DNA from: Mucilaginibacter sp. OK098
GTDB taxonomy: Bacteria > Bacteroidota > Bacteroidia > Sphingobacteriales > Sphingobacteriaceae
Direction: 5' to 3'
NCBI RefSeq assembly: GCF_900142915.1
Contig: NZ_FRCM01000005.1
Span: 310,001-374,000, forward strand
Length of the DNA stretch: 64,000 nucleotides
This document shows, piece by piece, positions 1 to 8,142 of this stretch. The notes under the pieces are model-generated. The model was not told the DNA's origin, did no database searches, and saw nothing but the letters and a program-made list of their open reading frames with translations. The first letter of the stretch is position 1, and each line of letters opens with the position of its first letter. The position numbers and the translations under genes were made by a program.

Positions 1-234
1 CAAAGCATAAGCCAAAGCGCTAAACTGGCTTTGCATGCAGGCTCTTAACCTGGCAATATAACTATAGCGGTAAATATCCATGTGCCTTACAGCACTTAGC
101 CGTTTGGATGAATTAACAACCTGCTCAACCATCACTGGTACTTCAGCATTTCCATTTTCTAACGGCTCATGGTGCACCAGCATGCCTTGCATCCAGTTTT
201 GTAATTGTTTTAAGGAAAAAGTGCTGTTCTCCAT
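1..234 (-). CDS. DUF2063/HvfC-type partner protein of the MNIO enzyme (5' part only)
   Basis: The first 78 codons of a gene that runs off the left edge. It starts with ATG at 234. The visible part begins with a helix 'FSLKQLQNWMQGML' and continues with 'SKRLSAVRHMDIYRYSYIARL', which is the pattern of the putative DNA-binding DUF2063 family (HvfC). HvfC-like proteins are the usual partners of DUF692 enzymes and are thought to present the peptide substrate to them. It lies 135 bp downstream of the DUF692 gene on the same strand, separated by a palindromic repeat. The C-terminal part cannot be judged. The family call rests on this N-terminus and on context. Confidence 0.7.
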   Translation of the reverse strand, partial: MENSTFSLKQLQNWMQGMLVHHEPLENGNAEVPVMVEQVVNSSKRLSAVRHMDIYRYSYIARLRACMQSQFSALAYAL

Positions 235-260
235 ATGTTTTGATAACTAATTATACGCTT

Positions 261-358
261 GTCATTGCGAGGTACGAAGCAATCGCGAACGCTGTATATT
301 CGCCAGGCAAATAGGATATGTACAGTTCGCGGTTGCCGCGCTGCGCTCGCAATGACAT
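261..358. repeat. GTCATTGCGAG palindromic repeat, copy 1 (diverged)
   Basis: The left end reads gtcattgcgag and the right end ctcgcaatgac, an 11-bp perfect inverted pair. The interior is shorter and more diverged than in the other copies (about 97 bp against 113-114 bp). It sits between the MNIO gene and its DUF2063 partner, inside what otherwise looks like one operon. Confidence 0.85.
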
Positions 359-369
359 ACCTGTTTAAA

Positions 370-1326
370 TTAATTAACTACAATATCATTTATCATGAAA
401 TTAACGGGATTTGACACCGCTTCTTCACTATATTCCTGTTTTTCAGGATTAAGTTCCATATCAAAAATACTACTCATATGCTGCTTTGCCTTTAACAGTT
501 CAGCATGGTAGACTTCAAAATCCGGGATATTGCTGTCCCATTCTAAAAGGGTGGCTACACCACCGGTAAGGTGCCAGGCCAGGGTGAAAAGCTTCCAAAC
601 TTCTTGTACTACCTGCCTGTCGTGCGTATCAATAATATGTGTACCGCAATGCTGGTGGCCTGCTATATGCATTTGTACAATCCGGCTATGAGGCAATTGA
701 TGGATATAATGTACCGGGTCAAAATCATTATTAAAGGCGGATACATATACATTATTTACATCGAGCAGCAAACCACAGCCTGTTTCTTCTGTCATGTACC
801 GCAAAAAGTCCCATTCGTTAATGGTTGATTGTTTGAAGGTTAAATAAGTGCTGGGGTTTTCAAAAACCAGCGGCCGGTGTAAAAAATCCTGTACTCTATT
901 TATCCGGTTGCAGATATGTTTTAACGATTCTTCATTCAAAACTATAGGCAACAGGTCATGTGTGTTAAGGCTGTTAACCCCTGTCCAGCATAAATGATCA
1001 CTTATCCAAAGGGGTTTTATTTCTTTGGCAAGCAGCTTTAATTTGGTAAGATATTCCTTGTTTAAAGGGTCGGTACTGCCTATTGAAAGTGATACCCCAT
1101 GCATTACCACAGGGTATCTTTCGGCTAATTGTCTTAATATATGGTGTGGCCTGCCGCCGGAATCCATAAAGTTTTCCGAGATCACTTCAAACCAGTCCAC
1201 CTCCGGGTTATGTTCAAGAATATAGTTAAAATGCTTACTCCTTAAACCCAATCCAAGCCCGGGGTTTGGCAGGCTTCTAATTACATCGCTATAGCTATCC
1301 CGTTGTTCAGTCATCCTATTTACCAT
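370..1326 (-). CDS. DUF692 multinuclear iron-dependent oxidative enzyme (MNIO, HvfB-like)
   Basis: A 318-residue TIM-barrel enzyme of the DUF692 family (MbnB, TglH and HvfB relatives), which uses two or three iron ions to modify cysteines of ribosomally made peptides. Likely metal ligands are visible in order: E51 (SENF), H76 (MHGVS), D110-H111 (SDHLCW), E156 (FENPS), D189/N191 (LLDVNNVYVS), H220 and H224 (MHIAGH), D233-H235 (DTHD) and E262 (LLEWDSN). The motif LLLDVNNVY is typical of the family. It follows the cysteine-rich gene by 69 bp on the same strand, so that protein is the obvious candidate substrate. The C-terminal 35 residues past the barrel are not conserved in my recollection. Met5 is an alternative start. 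Confidence 0.92.
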   Translation of the reverse strand: MVNRMTEQRDSYSDVIRSLPNPGLGLGLRSKHFNYILEHNPEVDWFEVISENFMDSGGRPHHILRQLAERYPVVMHGVSLSIGSTDPLNKEYLTKLKLLAKEIKPLWISDHLCWTGVNSLNTHDLLPIVLNEESLKHICNRINRVQDFLHRPLVFENPSTYLTFKQSTINEWDFLRYMTEETGCGLLLDVNNVYVSAFNNDFDPVHYIHQLPHSRIVQMHIAGHQHCGTHIIDTHDRQVVQEVWKLFTLAWHLTGGVATLLEWDSNIPDFEVYHAELLKAKQHMSSIFDMELNPEKQEYSEEAVSNPVNFMINDIVVN

Positions 1327-1345
1327 CTAAAATACAGACCTTTTA

Positions 1346-1397
1346 TCTGCACATCATTTTTCATCCGCACATTTGCACATCCACGCATCCGCACATT
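1346..1397. repeat. CACATCCGCACATTTGCAC-type repeat, copy 1
   Basis: Short imperfect repeats of tctgcacatc / catccgcacatttgcacatcc immediately behind the stop codon of the cysteine-rich gene and before the MNIO gene. Related stretches occur at 8468-8596, 23610-23648 and 47136-47227, always just beyond the 3' end of a gene. Confidence 0.7.
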
Positions 1398-1986
1398 ATT
1401 CTTTCTCCCCTTTGCAAAGTTTCTTTGCATGATCATCAGGATCATTAAACCCGAACGAACAAACCTTATCGCCGCTGTTACCACATGAATCATACGATCC
1501 TAATACAGAGATCAACCAGTTTTGAGGAGGTCCGCATTTAAAAGGTGAATCGCCATAGTTTCTTTTTGCTTTGTGCATCCTTTGCTCAAACAATTTGCGG
1601 GCTTGTAGCCATACGCTTTTACCCCTTTCCGGCCCCAGGGTCCTGAAACGCTCAGCCTGGATAGGTACGGCACAACTTCCCTGCCATGCGCATTCATTAT
1701 TACCGGGATTTTTCTGCTGCTCAATATCACCATAAAGCCCGCAGCCTCCTTGTCCGCGGCAGTTGTTTAACGTTTGGCAATTGTGCTGTTCGGCAGTGGC
1801 GCAATAGCCGGTACCGGCACAGTTATTGGTTCCGTTGCGGTCATGCCCTTTGCACGCGTTTAAACCCATACAAACATGAAGTTCAACAGATGGGGCTGCA
1901 CTTGCTGAAGCCTGTGGAGCAGGAGCCGGCGCAGGTGCCGAACCGCCGCATAAGGATAGGTTTGGTGTATATTTTATGATAGCCAT
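1396..1986 (-). CDS. Cysteine-rich protein, candidate MNIO substrate
   Basis: A 196-residue protein with 14 cysteines. After a short head and an Ala/Pro-rich linker (16-32), a core at 39-105 has cysteines at 39, 45, 56, 62, 70, 76, 82, 99 and 105, giving five CX5C units (39-45, 56-62, 70-76, 76-82, 99-105), rich in Gly and Asn, for example CMGLNACKG. A basic stretch (112-142) and a second cysteine region (151, 168, 176, 191) follow. There is no signal peptide, unlike the exported copper-binding bufferins. Lying directly before the DUF692 gene and a DUF2063 gene, it is most simply the peptide substrate or a large substrate-like protein. That role is inferred; I do not recognise a named family. 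Confidence 0.8.
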   Translation of the reverse strand: MAIIKYTPNLSLCGGSAPAPAPAPQASASAAPSVELHVCMGLNACKGHDRNGTNNCAGTGYCATAEQHNCQTLNNCRGQGGCGLYGDIEQQKNPGNNECAWQGSCAVPIQAERFRTLGPERGKSVWLQARKLFEQRMHKAKRNYGDSPFKCGPPQNWLISVLGSYDSCGNSGDKVCSFGFNDPDDHAKKLCKGEKE

Positions 1987-2037
1987 AATGTGCTAAATTT
2001 TTTAATAATGATTAAATCTGTTTGCTTAAAATTCATC

Positions 2038-3408
2038 TCAATTATGCAATGGAACATCCGGCAGATCCTGGATCCTTTGCCCCAGGTAGCTGATAGTTGG
2101 ATAAACGGCTACAGCGGCATTGAACAGGTCTATCATTTGAGATTTTGGGCTTGATAAAAGACCGAAAGGATAATCTTCAAAGGTTGGCGCTGCCGAATAA
2201 ACATTTCCATCAGGTGCCGTGTAGGTAAGCTTCATTATGTCCCCGCAAATAGAATTCAGGATAAAGATCATGGATTTATGGATCCCAAACATAAAGATCT
2301 CCCACTGTGTATTTCCTGATTTCAGGTAGCAATCCTCAACCATTACAAATATGTAGGTATAAACCGCGTTAAGCAGGTCAGAAACCGGCGCTATATTGGC
2401 AGGATAGTGCTTTGTAAGCGGGTTTTTGGCTACGTTAACCACAAAATAATCATTGATGTCTTGAACCCCGATATCAAGACTTTTGAATTTAGCATTTAAG
2501 GTTTTGTAGGTACAGTAAATCTCAACAAACTTTGCAAAGTGCGACAATTCTTTTTTTGAAGGATCATCAAAATCACCGGGAACTACTGCGCTGCAATTAA
2601 CCGAGTTATCAGGATTTAACCCCGGGGCTTTATTACCCTCGCCCTGCTCAACTATACAAGTTATTGCCTTGATTGCTGAAGCTTTATCTTTTATATAAAC
2701 CAAATCACCGCTGTCATCCTGGTTAGTAAAATGTGGCTTATGTTCCTTATCGTAGTAAACTGTATCAATATTGTTCTGCGCATAATAGCCTTTACCCTCT
2801 ATCAGCTGCGGTAAAAACGTCCGGTATTTCAGGTCGTTTTTATCAATACATTCTACAATCATTTCATAAAATTTTCCAATCGTGGTGTACTCAATTACCT
2901 GGAGTAGTTTTGGATCGTGCAGCGGGTCGGGGCTTTCAATTTTGAGGAAGGTCATCAGCTGTTCCTGTGAAAGCTTGGCTCTGTCAATATTAAAAGGAGG
3001 AACGTGACCAGGAAGGCAGGTTGGCCATACACTGGGCGATTTACCCACCAGTTCAGGCAACCCGGCAAGCGCCTGCTTAAGATTTGATGAAAGCGCCATG
3101 TGCAGCATTTCCTCTATCGCAACGCTCATGATCAAAGCCCCCGCTTTGTTTGAAAATACCATGAGTTCGGCAGATAGGTCTAAGGCAATTGCGCTTGCTT
3201 CTTTAGCTGTTTTACCTTTGGCTGTCAGCTTTTGCACAAGGGAGCCGCTTATAGCGTCCTGGTCCGGTGAGCGGTTAATGGAATAATAAGTGTAAAGATA
3301 AACAGGGATAGTTGCAATTTCAATCTCAATAGCTTGTTGAATAGCCTCGCCTAGATTTTCGGGAGTTACCGTATCTCCGCCTTTGGCGAAAAATTTGTTT
3401 TGTGACAT
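2038..3408 (-). CDS. Ferritin-like domain protein (VioB/PF12902-like)
   Basis: A 456-residue protein whose N-terminal third is a ferritin-like four-helix domain: E28-x-E30 (AIEIEIATIPVYLYTYYS) and EExxH at 99-103 (AIEEMLHMALSSN) are diiron-type ligands. The pattern 'EIATIPVYLYTYYSI' is characteristic of the 'ferritin-like' family related to the iminophenyl-pyruvate dimer synthase VioB. The C-terminal 300 residues have further helices and no motif I know. It is first in a minus-strand run with the cysteine-rich protein (51 bp) and the MNIO enzyme, which suggests a shared job: a second oxidative step, or iron or oxygen handling for the MNIO. There is no signal peptide. Confidence 0.85.
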   Translation of the reverse strand: MSQNKFFAKGGDTVTPENLGEAIQQAIEIEIATIPVYLYTYYSINRSPDQDAISGSLVQKLTAKGKTAKEASAIALDLSAELMVFSNKAGALIMSVAIEEMLHMALSSNLKQALAGLPELVGKSPSVWPTCLPGHVPPFNIDRAKLSQEQLMTFLKIESPDPLHDPKLLQVIEYTTIGKFYEMIVECIDKNDLKYRTFLPQLIEGKGYYAQNNIDTVYYDKEHKPHFTNQDDSGDLVYIKDKASAIKAITCIVEQGEGNKAPGLNPDNSVNCSAVVPGDFDDPSKKELSHFAKFVEIYCTYKTLNAKFKSLDIGVQDINDYFVVNVAKNPLTKHYPANIAPVSDLLNAVYTYIFVMVEDCYLKSGNTQWEIFMFGIHKSMIFILNSICGDIMKLTYTAPDGNVYSAAPTFEDYPFGLLSSPKSQMIDLFNAAVAVYPTISYLGQRIQDLPDVPLHN

Positions 3409-3622
3409 TTATTTTAGGTTTATGAGCTAAAATTAGAACTAATTATTCACTAAATAAAATATAATTGTACATGTAAAAGAATAAGATGAGTAAGCTTTAA
3501 AATTGCTGTTTTACGTATAATATTTATCGTAAATGTTAATAATTTATCAATTACAGAAAGATTATTTCAGGTGAATGAAACAGGCCTAGAAAAATTTTCA
3601 TTATGTATTTAAGAGTAATTTA

Positions 3623-3630
3623 TAAATTTG
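3623..3630 (+). promoter_or_regulatory. Possible -7 promoter element (TAAATTTG) before the DUF3078 gene
   Basis: TAAATTTG matches the Bacteroidota -7 consensus TAnnTTTG, 33 bp before the start codon at 3663. No good TTTG -33 partner is present (the nearest is tttc with long spacing), so this is only suggestive. Confidence 0.3.
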
Positions 3631-3662
3631 TGACTTTATAAATTATTTAAAGCAGATCCCTT

Positions 3663-4556
3663 ATGAAACAAACATTACTTATTGCGGCATTCTTATTTAT
3701 ATGCCTTGCCGGCTATTCGCAGGCGGCGCCGCCAAAAGACACTACAAAAGTATGGACCATCCACGGGCAAAACACACTATTGATAAACCAAAGCTCGTTT
3801 TCAAACTGGGCAGCCGGTGGTGTAAATTCTGTAGCAGCCAACATTGTGCTTGATTATGATTTTAATTATAAAAAAGGCGTATGGAGCTGGGATAACAAAG
3901 CTATTGCCGGCTACGGTATCAGCAAGCAGAACGGGACAGGTTGGCGGAAGAACGACGACCGTATTATTCTAAACAGCTTATTGGGCCGCCAGGCATCAAA
4001 ATACTGGCTGTATACTTTTTATGCTAACTTTCAAACCCAGTTTACAAAAGGTTATAACTATGATGCTACGGGTAACAGAACTTTACTATCAGCACCGTTT
4101 GCACCTGCTTACCTAACATTCGGACCGGGCTTTGCTTATAAGAGGTCTGATAATTTCAGGATCAACCTTTCGCCTGCAGCTGCCCGCATCACTATTGTAC
4201 AGAATGACTCGCTTTCATCAATCGGTTCATATGGGGTTACACCAGGTAAAAAGAGCCTTTTTGAATTCGGAGCATCGTTAGACGCTTATTACAAGGTAAA
4301 CCTGGTTGAAAATATTTCATTCGAAAATATTTTGAAAGTGTACTCTAACTATCTTAAAAAACCGGGCGATATTTATGTGGATTACGCCGCTAATATTTTC
4401 ATGAAAGTGAACAAACTTGTAACCGTAAATGCCGGCGTTGAGCTTATTAACGACCCCAAAGCACAAATACCCGAAATGAAAAATGGTGTGAATGAATACC
4501 ATTCGCTTTTACAAACCAAGCAGATCTTTGGCGTGGGCTTAACCTATAAGTTTTAA
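3663..4556 (+). CDS. DUF3078 outer-membrane-like beta-barrel protein
   Basis: A 297-residue exported protein: signal peptide 1-21 (MKQTLLIAAFLFICLAGYSQA), then alternating aromatic and hydrophobic strands and a C-terminal aromatic end (GVGLTYKF), as expected for an outer-membrane barrel. The segments NQSSFSNWAAGGVNS and GWRKNDDRIILNS are typical of DUF3078, a family restricted to Bacteroidota and of unknown function. It is monocistronic, with its own terminator just downstream. Confidence 0.88.
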   Translation: MKQTLLIAAFLFICLAGYSQAAPPKDTTKVWTIHGQNTLLINQSSFSNWAAGGVNSVAANIVLDYDFNYKKGVWSWDNKAIAGYGISKQNGTGWRKNDDRIILNSLLGRQASKYWLYTFYANFQTQFTKGYNYDATGNRTLLSAPFAPAYLTFGPGFAYKRSDNFRINLSPAAARITIVQNDSLSSIGSYGVTPGKKSLFEFGASLDAYYKVNLVENISFENILKVYSNYLKKPGDIYVDYAANIFMKVNKLVTVNAGVELINDPKAQIPEMKNGVNEYHSLLQTKQIFGVGLTYKF

Positions 4557-4587
4557 GCAGGATTAGTATAACCTGATATATTATATT

Positions 4588-4620
4588 AAAAAAGCAACGC
4601 CGTTAAGCGTTGCTTTTTTT
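4588..4620 (+). terminator. Rho-independent terminator of the DUF3078 gene
   Basis: Perfect 7-bp stem gcaacgc / gcgttgc (4594-4600 and 4607-4613) with a 6-nt loop, followed by seven T. An A-run before the stem would also let it act for the facing minus-strand MutS-like gene. Confidence 0.9.
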
Positions 4621-4689
4621 CTTTTATATGGTAGCGGTATTGGGAAGTAGAAAAGCGTTCTGCCTTTTTTATATAGTATAACCTAATTA

Positions 4690-6372
4690 TTATAAAACAT
4701 ATTTCCTTCTCAATTCCTCACTTACAATATAAGCATCTTCAACAACCGTTTCAGGGTAGCCTATGGTTTCTAATATGGCAATGCCATTTTTGTTTTTAAG
4801 CACACCGGTCTTCATCTTGTAGTCAAATACAAGGCGGGTATCATTTACCGTTTCTTCAAACGAGTACACTGCATAGTCGTTATCAAGCAGTTCGGCCAGT
4901 TCAAGGTCATGGGTTGATACAAATACAAAGTTCTTGTTATCGGTTAAATAGGTCAATACTGATTTTGCCGCCGCAATACGTTCAATGGTATTGGTCCCCC
5001 TGAAGATCTCATCAATAATAATAAGGCTCTTAACTGGTTCATCCCCGCCGCTTTGATTAATGATATCAAGGATAGATAACGCTTCGGCCTGGAAATAGCT
5101 TTTGTGTTCGCCAAGGTCATCAGTAGTCCTGATGCTGGTTTGAAGCCTTAATAAAGGCGCTTTATAGCCGTTGGTGCAGGTGGTATAAATGGTTTGCGCC
5201 AATAGTGTATTGATGGCTATAGACCTGATGAAAGTGGTTTTTCCCGACATGTTAGACCCGGTGATCAGCACGCCTTCGTCTGTACGGGTATGAATAGAGT
5301 TTGGCACACAGTTATAAATAAGCGGATGATACATATCTGTAAGATCCATTTGCATATTTTCTGTATAAAAAACAGGTTTGCTGTAATGAGGAAGCCCTAC
5401 TCTTACCGACTGGATAGCTATCAGCATATCAATTTCGGCAACGTATTTGTAAAGCACTTCAATATCACCACGGTATTTGTTTATCCGTTTAACCGATGTA
5501 ATAAACATCAGCGGCTCAAGCAGGAAAAGCAGTTTTATAAATTTATAAACCGCATAGCTAAAATTATCAGGGTTATCTGCAATCTTACTTTCAAAGCTTA
5601 CCAGGTTTAACGTGCGGTTTAAACCAGCTAACAGGTTTAAACTGATCCTAACCTGTTCGTCATTCTCAAGGGTAACCTTTTTTACTATGCGTTTAGCCAC
5701 ACCATGGAGTATCATTAGCTGAGGCAATGACCGGGTGTAGGATGATATTTTATTACGGGTGCCATAATGTAAAGCAACATTACCTATAAGCAATGCTATC
5801 AAAACCATAAAGCATACCAGGTTTGGCACTATAAATAAGGAAATGATCAACCCGATTATAGCTAAACCCGAGATCCGGATATAAAGGCTCATTAAAGGTA
5901 CCAGCAAAAACTCATGTTCCCTTAAAAATAGCTCAGCTAAAAAATAAGCATCGGGGCTGTTAAGCTTTGCAAGTTCCAACTCAATCCTTTCCTGGTCAGG
6001 CCTTGGCATGTTCAGGGCATCTATCTTTTTATCAAATTTTAATAACGATTCGAAATCAGTATCAGGAGTGAATAGTTTTCTGTAAAGATATTGCTTACCG
6101 GGTTTAGAGTTTGTTCTGTCAATATAGTTAAAAACATTGTTCAGGTCAAGGTCATCGGCAATTGTGCCGGTTATTTTACCCGGGCCTTCATAGGCATTTA
6201 AATAGGCGGCAATTAATTTAAAGTTACGCCTGGCGTTTACAGGCCGGCCCCACTTGTTTTGAATTCTCTCTAAATTTCTTCTTGTGGTATTAAGCTTATC
6301 GAAATAATTGTATATGTAAAACCCAATCAGGATAGCGGCGAAAACTACAGCAGTAAATAACCAATAAAACAT
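4690..6372 (-). CDS. Membrane-anchored MutS-like ATPase
   Basis: A 560-residue protein with the MutS ATPase core at its C-terminus: Walker A GSNMSGKTT (372-380), Walker B SLIIIDEIFRGTN (449-461) and the switch histidine VSTHDLEL (~488). The N-terminus has one membrane segment (3-23), and a hydrophobic pair lies at about 156-203. The mismatch-recognition and connector domains of MutS1 are missing, so it cannot be a standard mismatch-repair protein. Such 'MutS family DNA mismatch repair' ATPases with transmembrane helices are common in Bacteroidota and their role is unknown. It stands alone, convergent with the DUF3078 gene. Confidence 0.88.
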   Translation of the reverse strand: MFYWLFTAVVFAAILIGFYIYNYFDKLNTTRRNLERIQNKWGRPVNARRNFKLIAAYLNAYEGPGKITGTIADDLDLNNVFNYIDRTNSKPGKQYLYRKLFTPDTDFESLLKFDKKIDALNMPRPDQERIELELAKLNSPDAYFLAELFLREHEFLLVPLMSLYIRISGLAIIGLIISLFIVPNLVCFMVLIALLIGNVALHYGTRNKISSYTRSLPQLMILHGVAKRIVKKVTLENDEQVRISLNLLAGLNRTLNLVSFESKIADNPDNFSYAVYKFIKLLFLLEPLMFITSVKRINKYRGDIEVLYKYVAEIDMLIAIQSVRVGLPHYSKPVFYTENMQMDLTDMYHPLIYNCVPNSIHTRTDEGVLITGSNMSGKTTFIRSIAINTLLAQTIYTTCTNGYKAPLLRLQTSIRTTDDLGEHKSYFQAEALSILDIINQSGGDEPVKSLIIIDEIFRGTNTIERIAAAKSVLTYLTDNKNFVFVSTHDLELAELLDNDYAVYSFEETVNDTRLVFDYKMKTGVLKNKNGIAILETIGYPETVVEDAYIVSEELRRKYVL

Positions 6373-6628
6373 ATAATAAAAATAACAGAATGTGTTAAAA
6401 TAAACTCATAATAATCACAACGTAAATCTATTAAACCTTTAACAATAACCAATAGTTAACGATACAAATAAAAGTAAAATAATACTTACGTAACGAGGCG
6501 TTTATACGCACTTATTTTGGTAAAAGTTGTTACACACTGGTTGTTTTACCCGGCAAATATTTAAGGCAGCATTTGGTGTAACGTGAAAACGCCCCAATTA
6601 AATGAAAAACAGGTATTTAAATAAAATA

Positions 6629-7399
6629 TTATCTTTTCAAAAAACCATGCAGTGCCTGCTGGGTAAATTCAGATAGTACCAGCTCGCCGCTTATGGCAGC
6701 ACGTTCATGCAATAATTCATCCCAGTCGGAGGTGCCTTCCCATAAAATTTCTTTTAAGCCTTTTAGTGCTTCCGGGTGATAAGAAGCCAGCTTTTCGGCA
6801 AGGGTATCCAGTGCCGCATCAAGTGTGGCAATATCAGGGTAAACTTCGCTATACAGCCCTTTTTCCATAGCCCACTGTGCTGTTTGAAAATCAGTTGCCC
6901 TGATGGTTAGTTGTGAAAACGCAGGTAAACCAATTTTCCTGGTAACAGCCGGAGATATTACGAAAGGCCCTATCCCAATGGCCAGCTCACTTAGTTTAAT
7001 GGATGCAGCTTCGGTAGCCAGGCAATAATCTGCCGCAGCGGCTAAGCCTACTCCTCCTCCAACCGCTTTTCCCTGTACCCGCGCAATTATAATTTTTGAG
7101 GATTTACGACAGGCATTAATAACCCTTGCAAAGCCTGAGAAAAAGATAGCGCCCGCTTCTTTGTCCTTTAGCTGCAACAGTTCATCAAAGCTTGCCCCGG
7201 CACAAAAAGTGCGGTCGCCGCCGCTTTTTAGTACAATAACGTGGGTTTTAGCATCATTACCGGCTGCTGTTATTTTCGCGGTTAATTCATCAAGTAAAGC
7301 TGCGGGTAATGAGTTTTGTGCAGGGTGATAAAAGCTGATAGTGGTGATACCATTTTGGCTGGTACTAAGGCTTACATTTCCGTTATCGGTTTCTTGCAT
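6629..7399 (-). CDS. Enoyl-CoA hydratase/isomerase family protein
   Basis: A 256-residue crotonase-fold protein acting on CoA thioesters. FCAGASFDEL (65-74) and GKAVGGGVGLAAAAD (111-125) form the oxyanion hole. The position of the first catalytic Glu of classical hydratases (GGGxEL) is Gly117 here, while an acidic residue is kept in the second region (LSELAIGIGPF, Glu139). The exact reaction (hydratase, isomerase or other) is therefore uncertain. No neighbouring beta-oxidation genes are present. It is divergent from the LysE-family gene. Confidence 0.87.
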   Translation of the reverse strand: MQETDNGNVSLSTSQNGITTISFYHPAQNSLPAALLDELTAKITAAGNDAKTHVIVLKSGGDRTFCAGASFDELLQLKDKEAGAIFFSGFARVINACRKSSKIIIARVQGKAVGGGVGLAAAADYCLATEAASIKLSELAIGIGPFVISPAVTRKIGLPAFSQLTIRATDFQTAQWAMEKGLYSEVYPDIATLDAALDTLAEKLASYHPEALKGLKEILWEGTSDWDELLHERAAISGELVLSEFTQQALHGFLKR

Positions 7400-7501
7400 T
7401 TTAATTGGTAATTAAGAGTGGTCAAATTTAAATTAAAACTCCGGTGAACATGTCATTAATTAAGAATAGCTTATTTTAGTGTTTTAAATTAACTTACGGG
7501 T

Positions 7502-8134
7502 ATGTTTAATTTTCAAAATCTCAGCCTGTTTTTCATTACTTCCATGCTGTTAAATCTTACACCCGGTAATGATATGTTGTATGTGGCATCAAGAAGTATC
7601 TCGCAGGGTATAAAGGCAGGTATTATATCAGCCATCGGGATTTTTGCAGGTAGCTTTGTACATATTTTTGCGGCGGTACTGGGCTTGTCCCTTATAATTT
7701 CCAGATCAGCCTATCTATTTCAGCTAATTAAATTTGCGGGTGCAGCTTACTTAATTTATCTCGGTATAAAGGCCTTGCTCTCCAAACAGGCTATCGAAAC
7801 AAAAAAAGAAAAAAACGGAAAGGCTAATTACCGGAGTCTGTTTAAACAAGGTGTTTTAACCAATGCCTTAAACCCCAAAGTGGCTATTTTCTTTTTGTCT
7901 TTTCTACCTCAATTTATTAATGCTTCGTCGCCGGTGTTTAAGCTGCAGCTATTTACATTAGGCTTATGGTTTGCTTTGCAGGGAACCCTGGTACTGATTA
8001 TTGTTGCCTGCATATTGGGTAAAACAAAAGACTTTTTTAACAAGAACCCAAAAGTATGGATGATACAGGAAAAGATCACTGGTTTTATTCTGATTGGTTT
8101 GGGGGTTAAGATTGCTTTAACTTCAAAAAGATAA
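7502..8134 (+). CDS. LysE/RhtB-family amino-acid exporter
   Basis: A 210-residue inner-membrane protein with about six hydrophobic segments and the family signature LTPGNDMLYVASRSISQG (19-36), a variant of the usual TPGPxxxxV motif, plus KQGVLTNALNPKVAIFFLSFLPQF in the middle. This family exports lysine, homoserine, threonine or similar solutes; the substrate cannot be told from sequence. The next gene starts 9 bp downstream, so the two are probably co-transcribed. Confidence 0.92.
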   Translation: MFNFQNLSLFFITSMLLNLTPGNDMLYVASRSISQGIKAGIISAIGIFAGSFVHIFAAVLGLSLIISRSAYLFQLIKFAGAAYLIYLGIKALLSKQAIETKKEKNGKANYRSLFKQGVLTNALNPKVAIFFLSFLPQFINASSPVFKLQLFTLGLWFALQGTLVLIIVACILGKTKDFFNKNPKVWMIQEKITGFILIGLGVKIALTSKR

Positions 8135-8142
8135 GGGGACTT

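Noticed and set aside
1512..1733. 73-residue minus-strand frame inside the cysteine-rich gene
   Set aside because: It is a shadow of the cysteine-rich gene in another frame, with no supporting context or composition.
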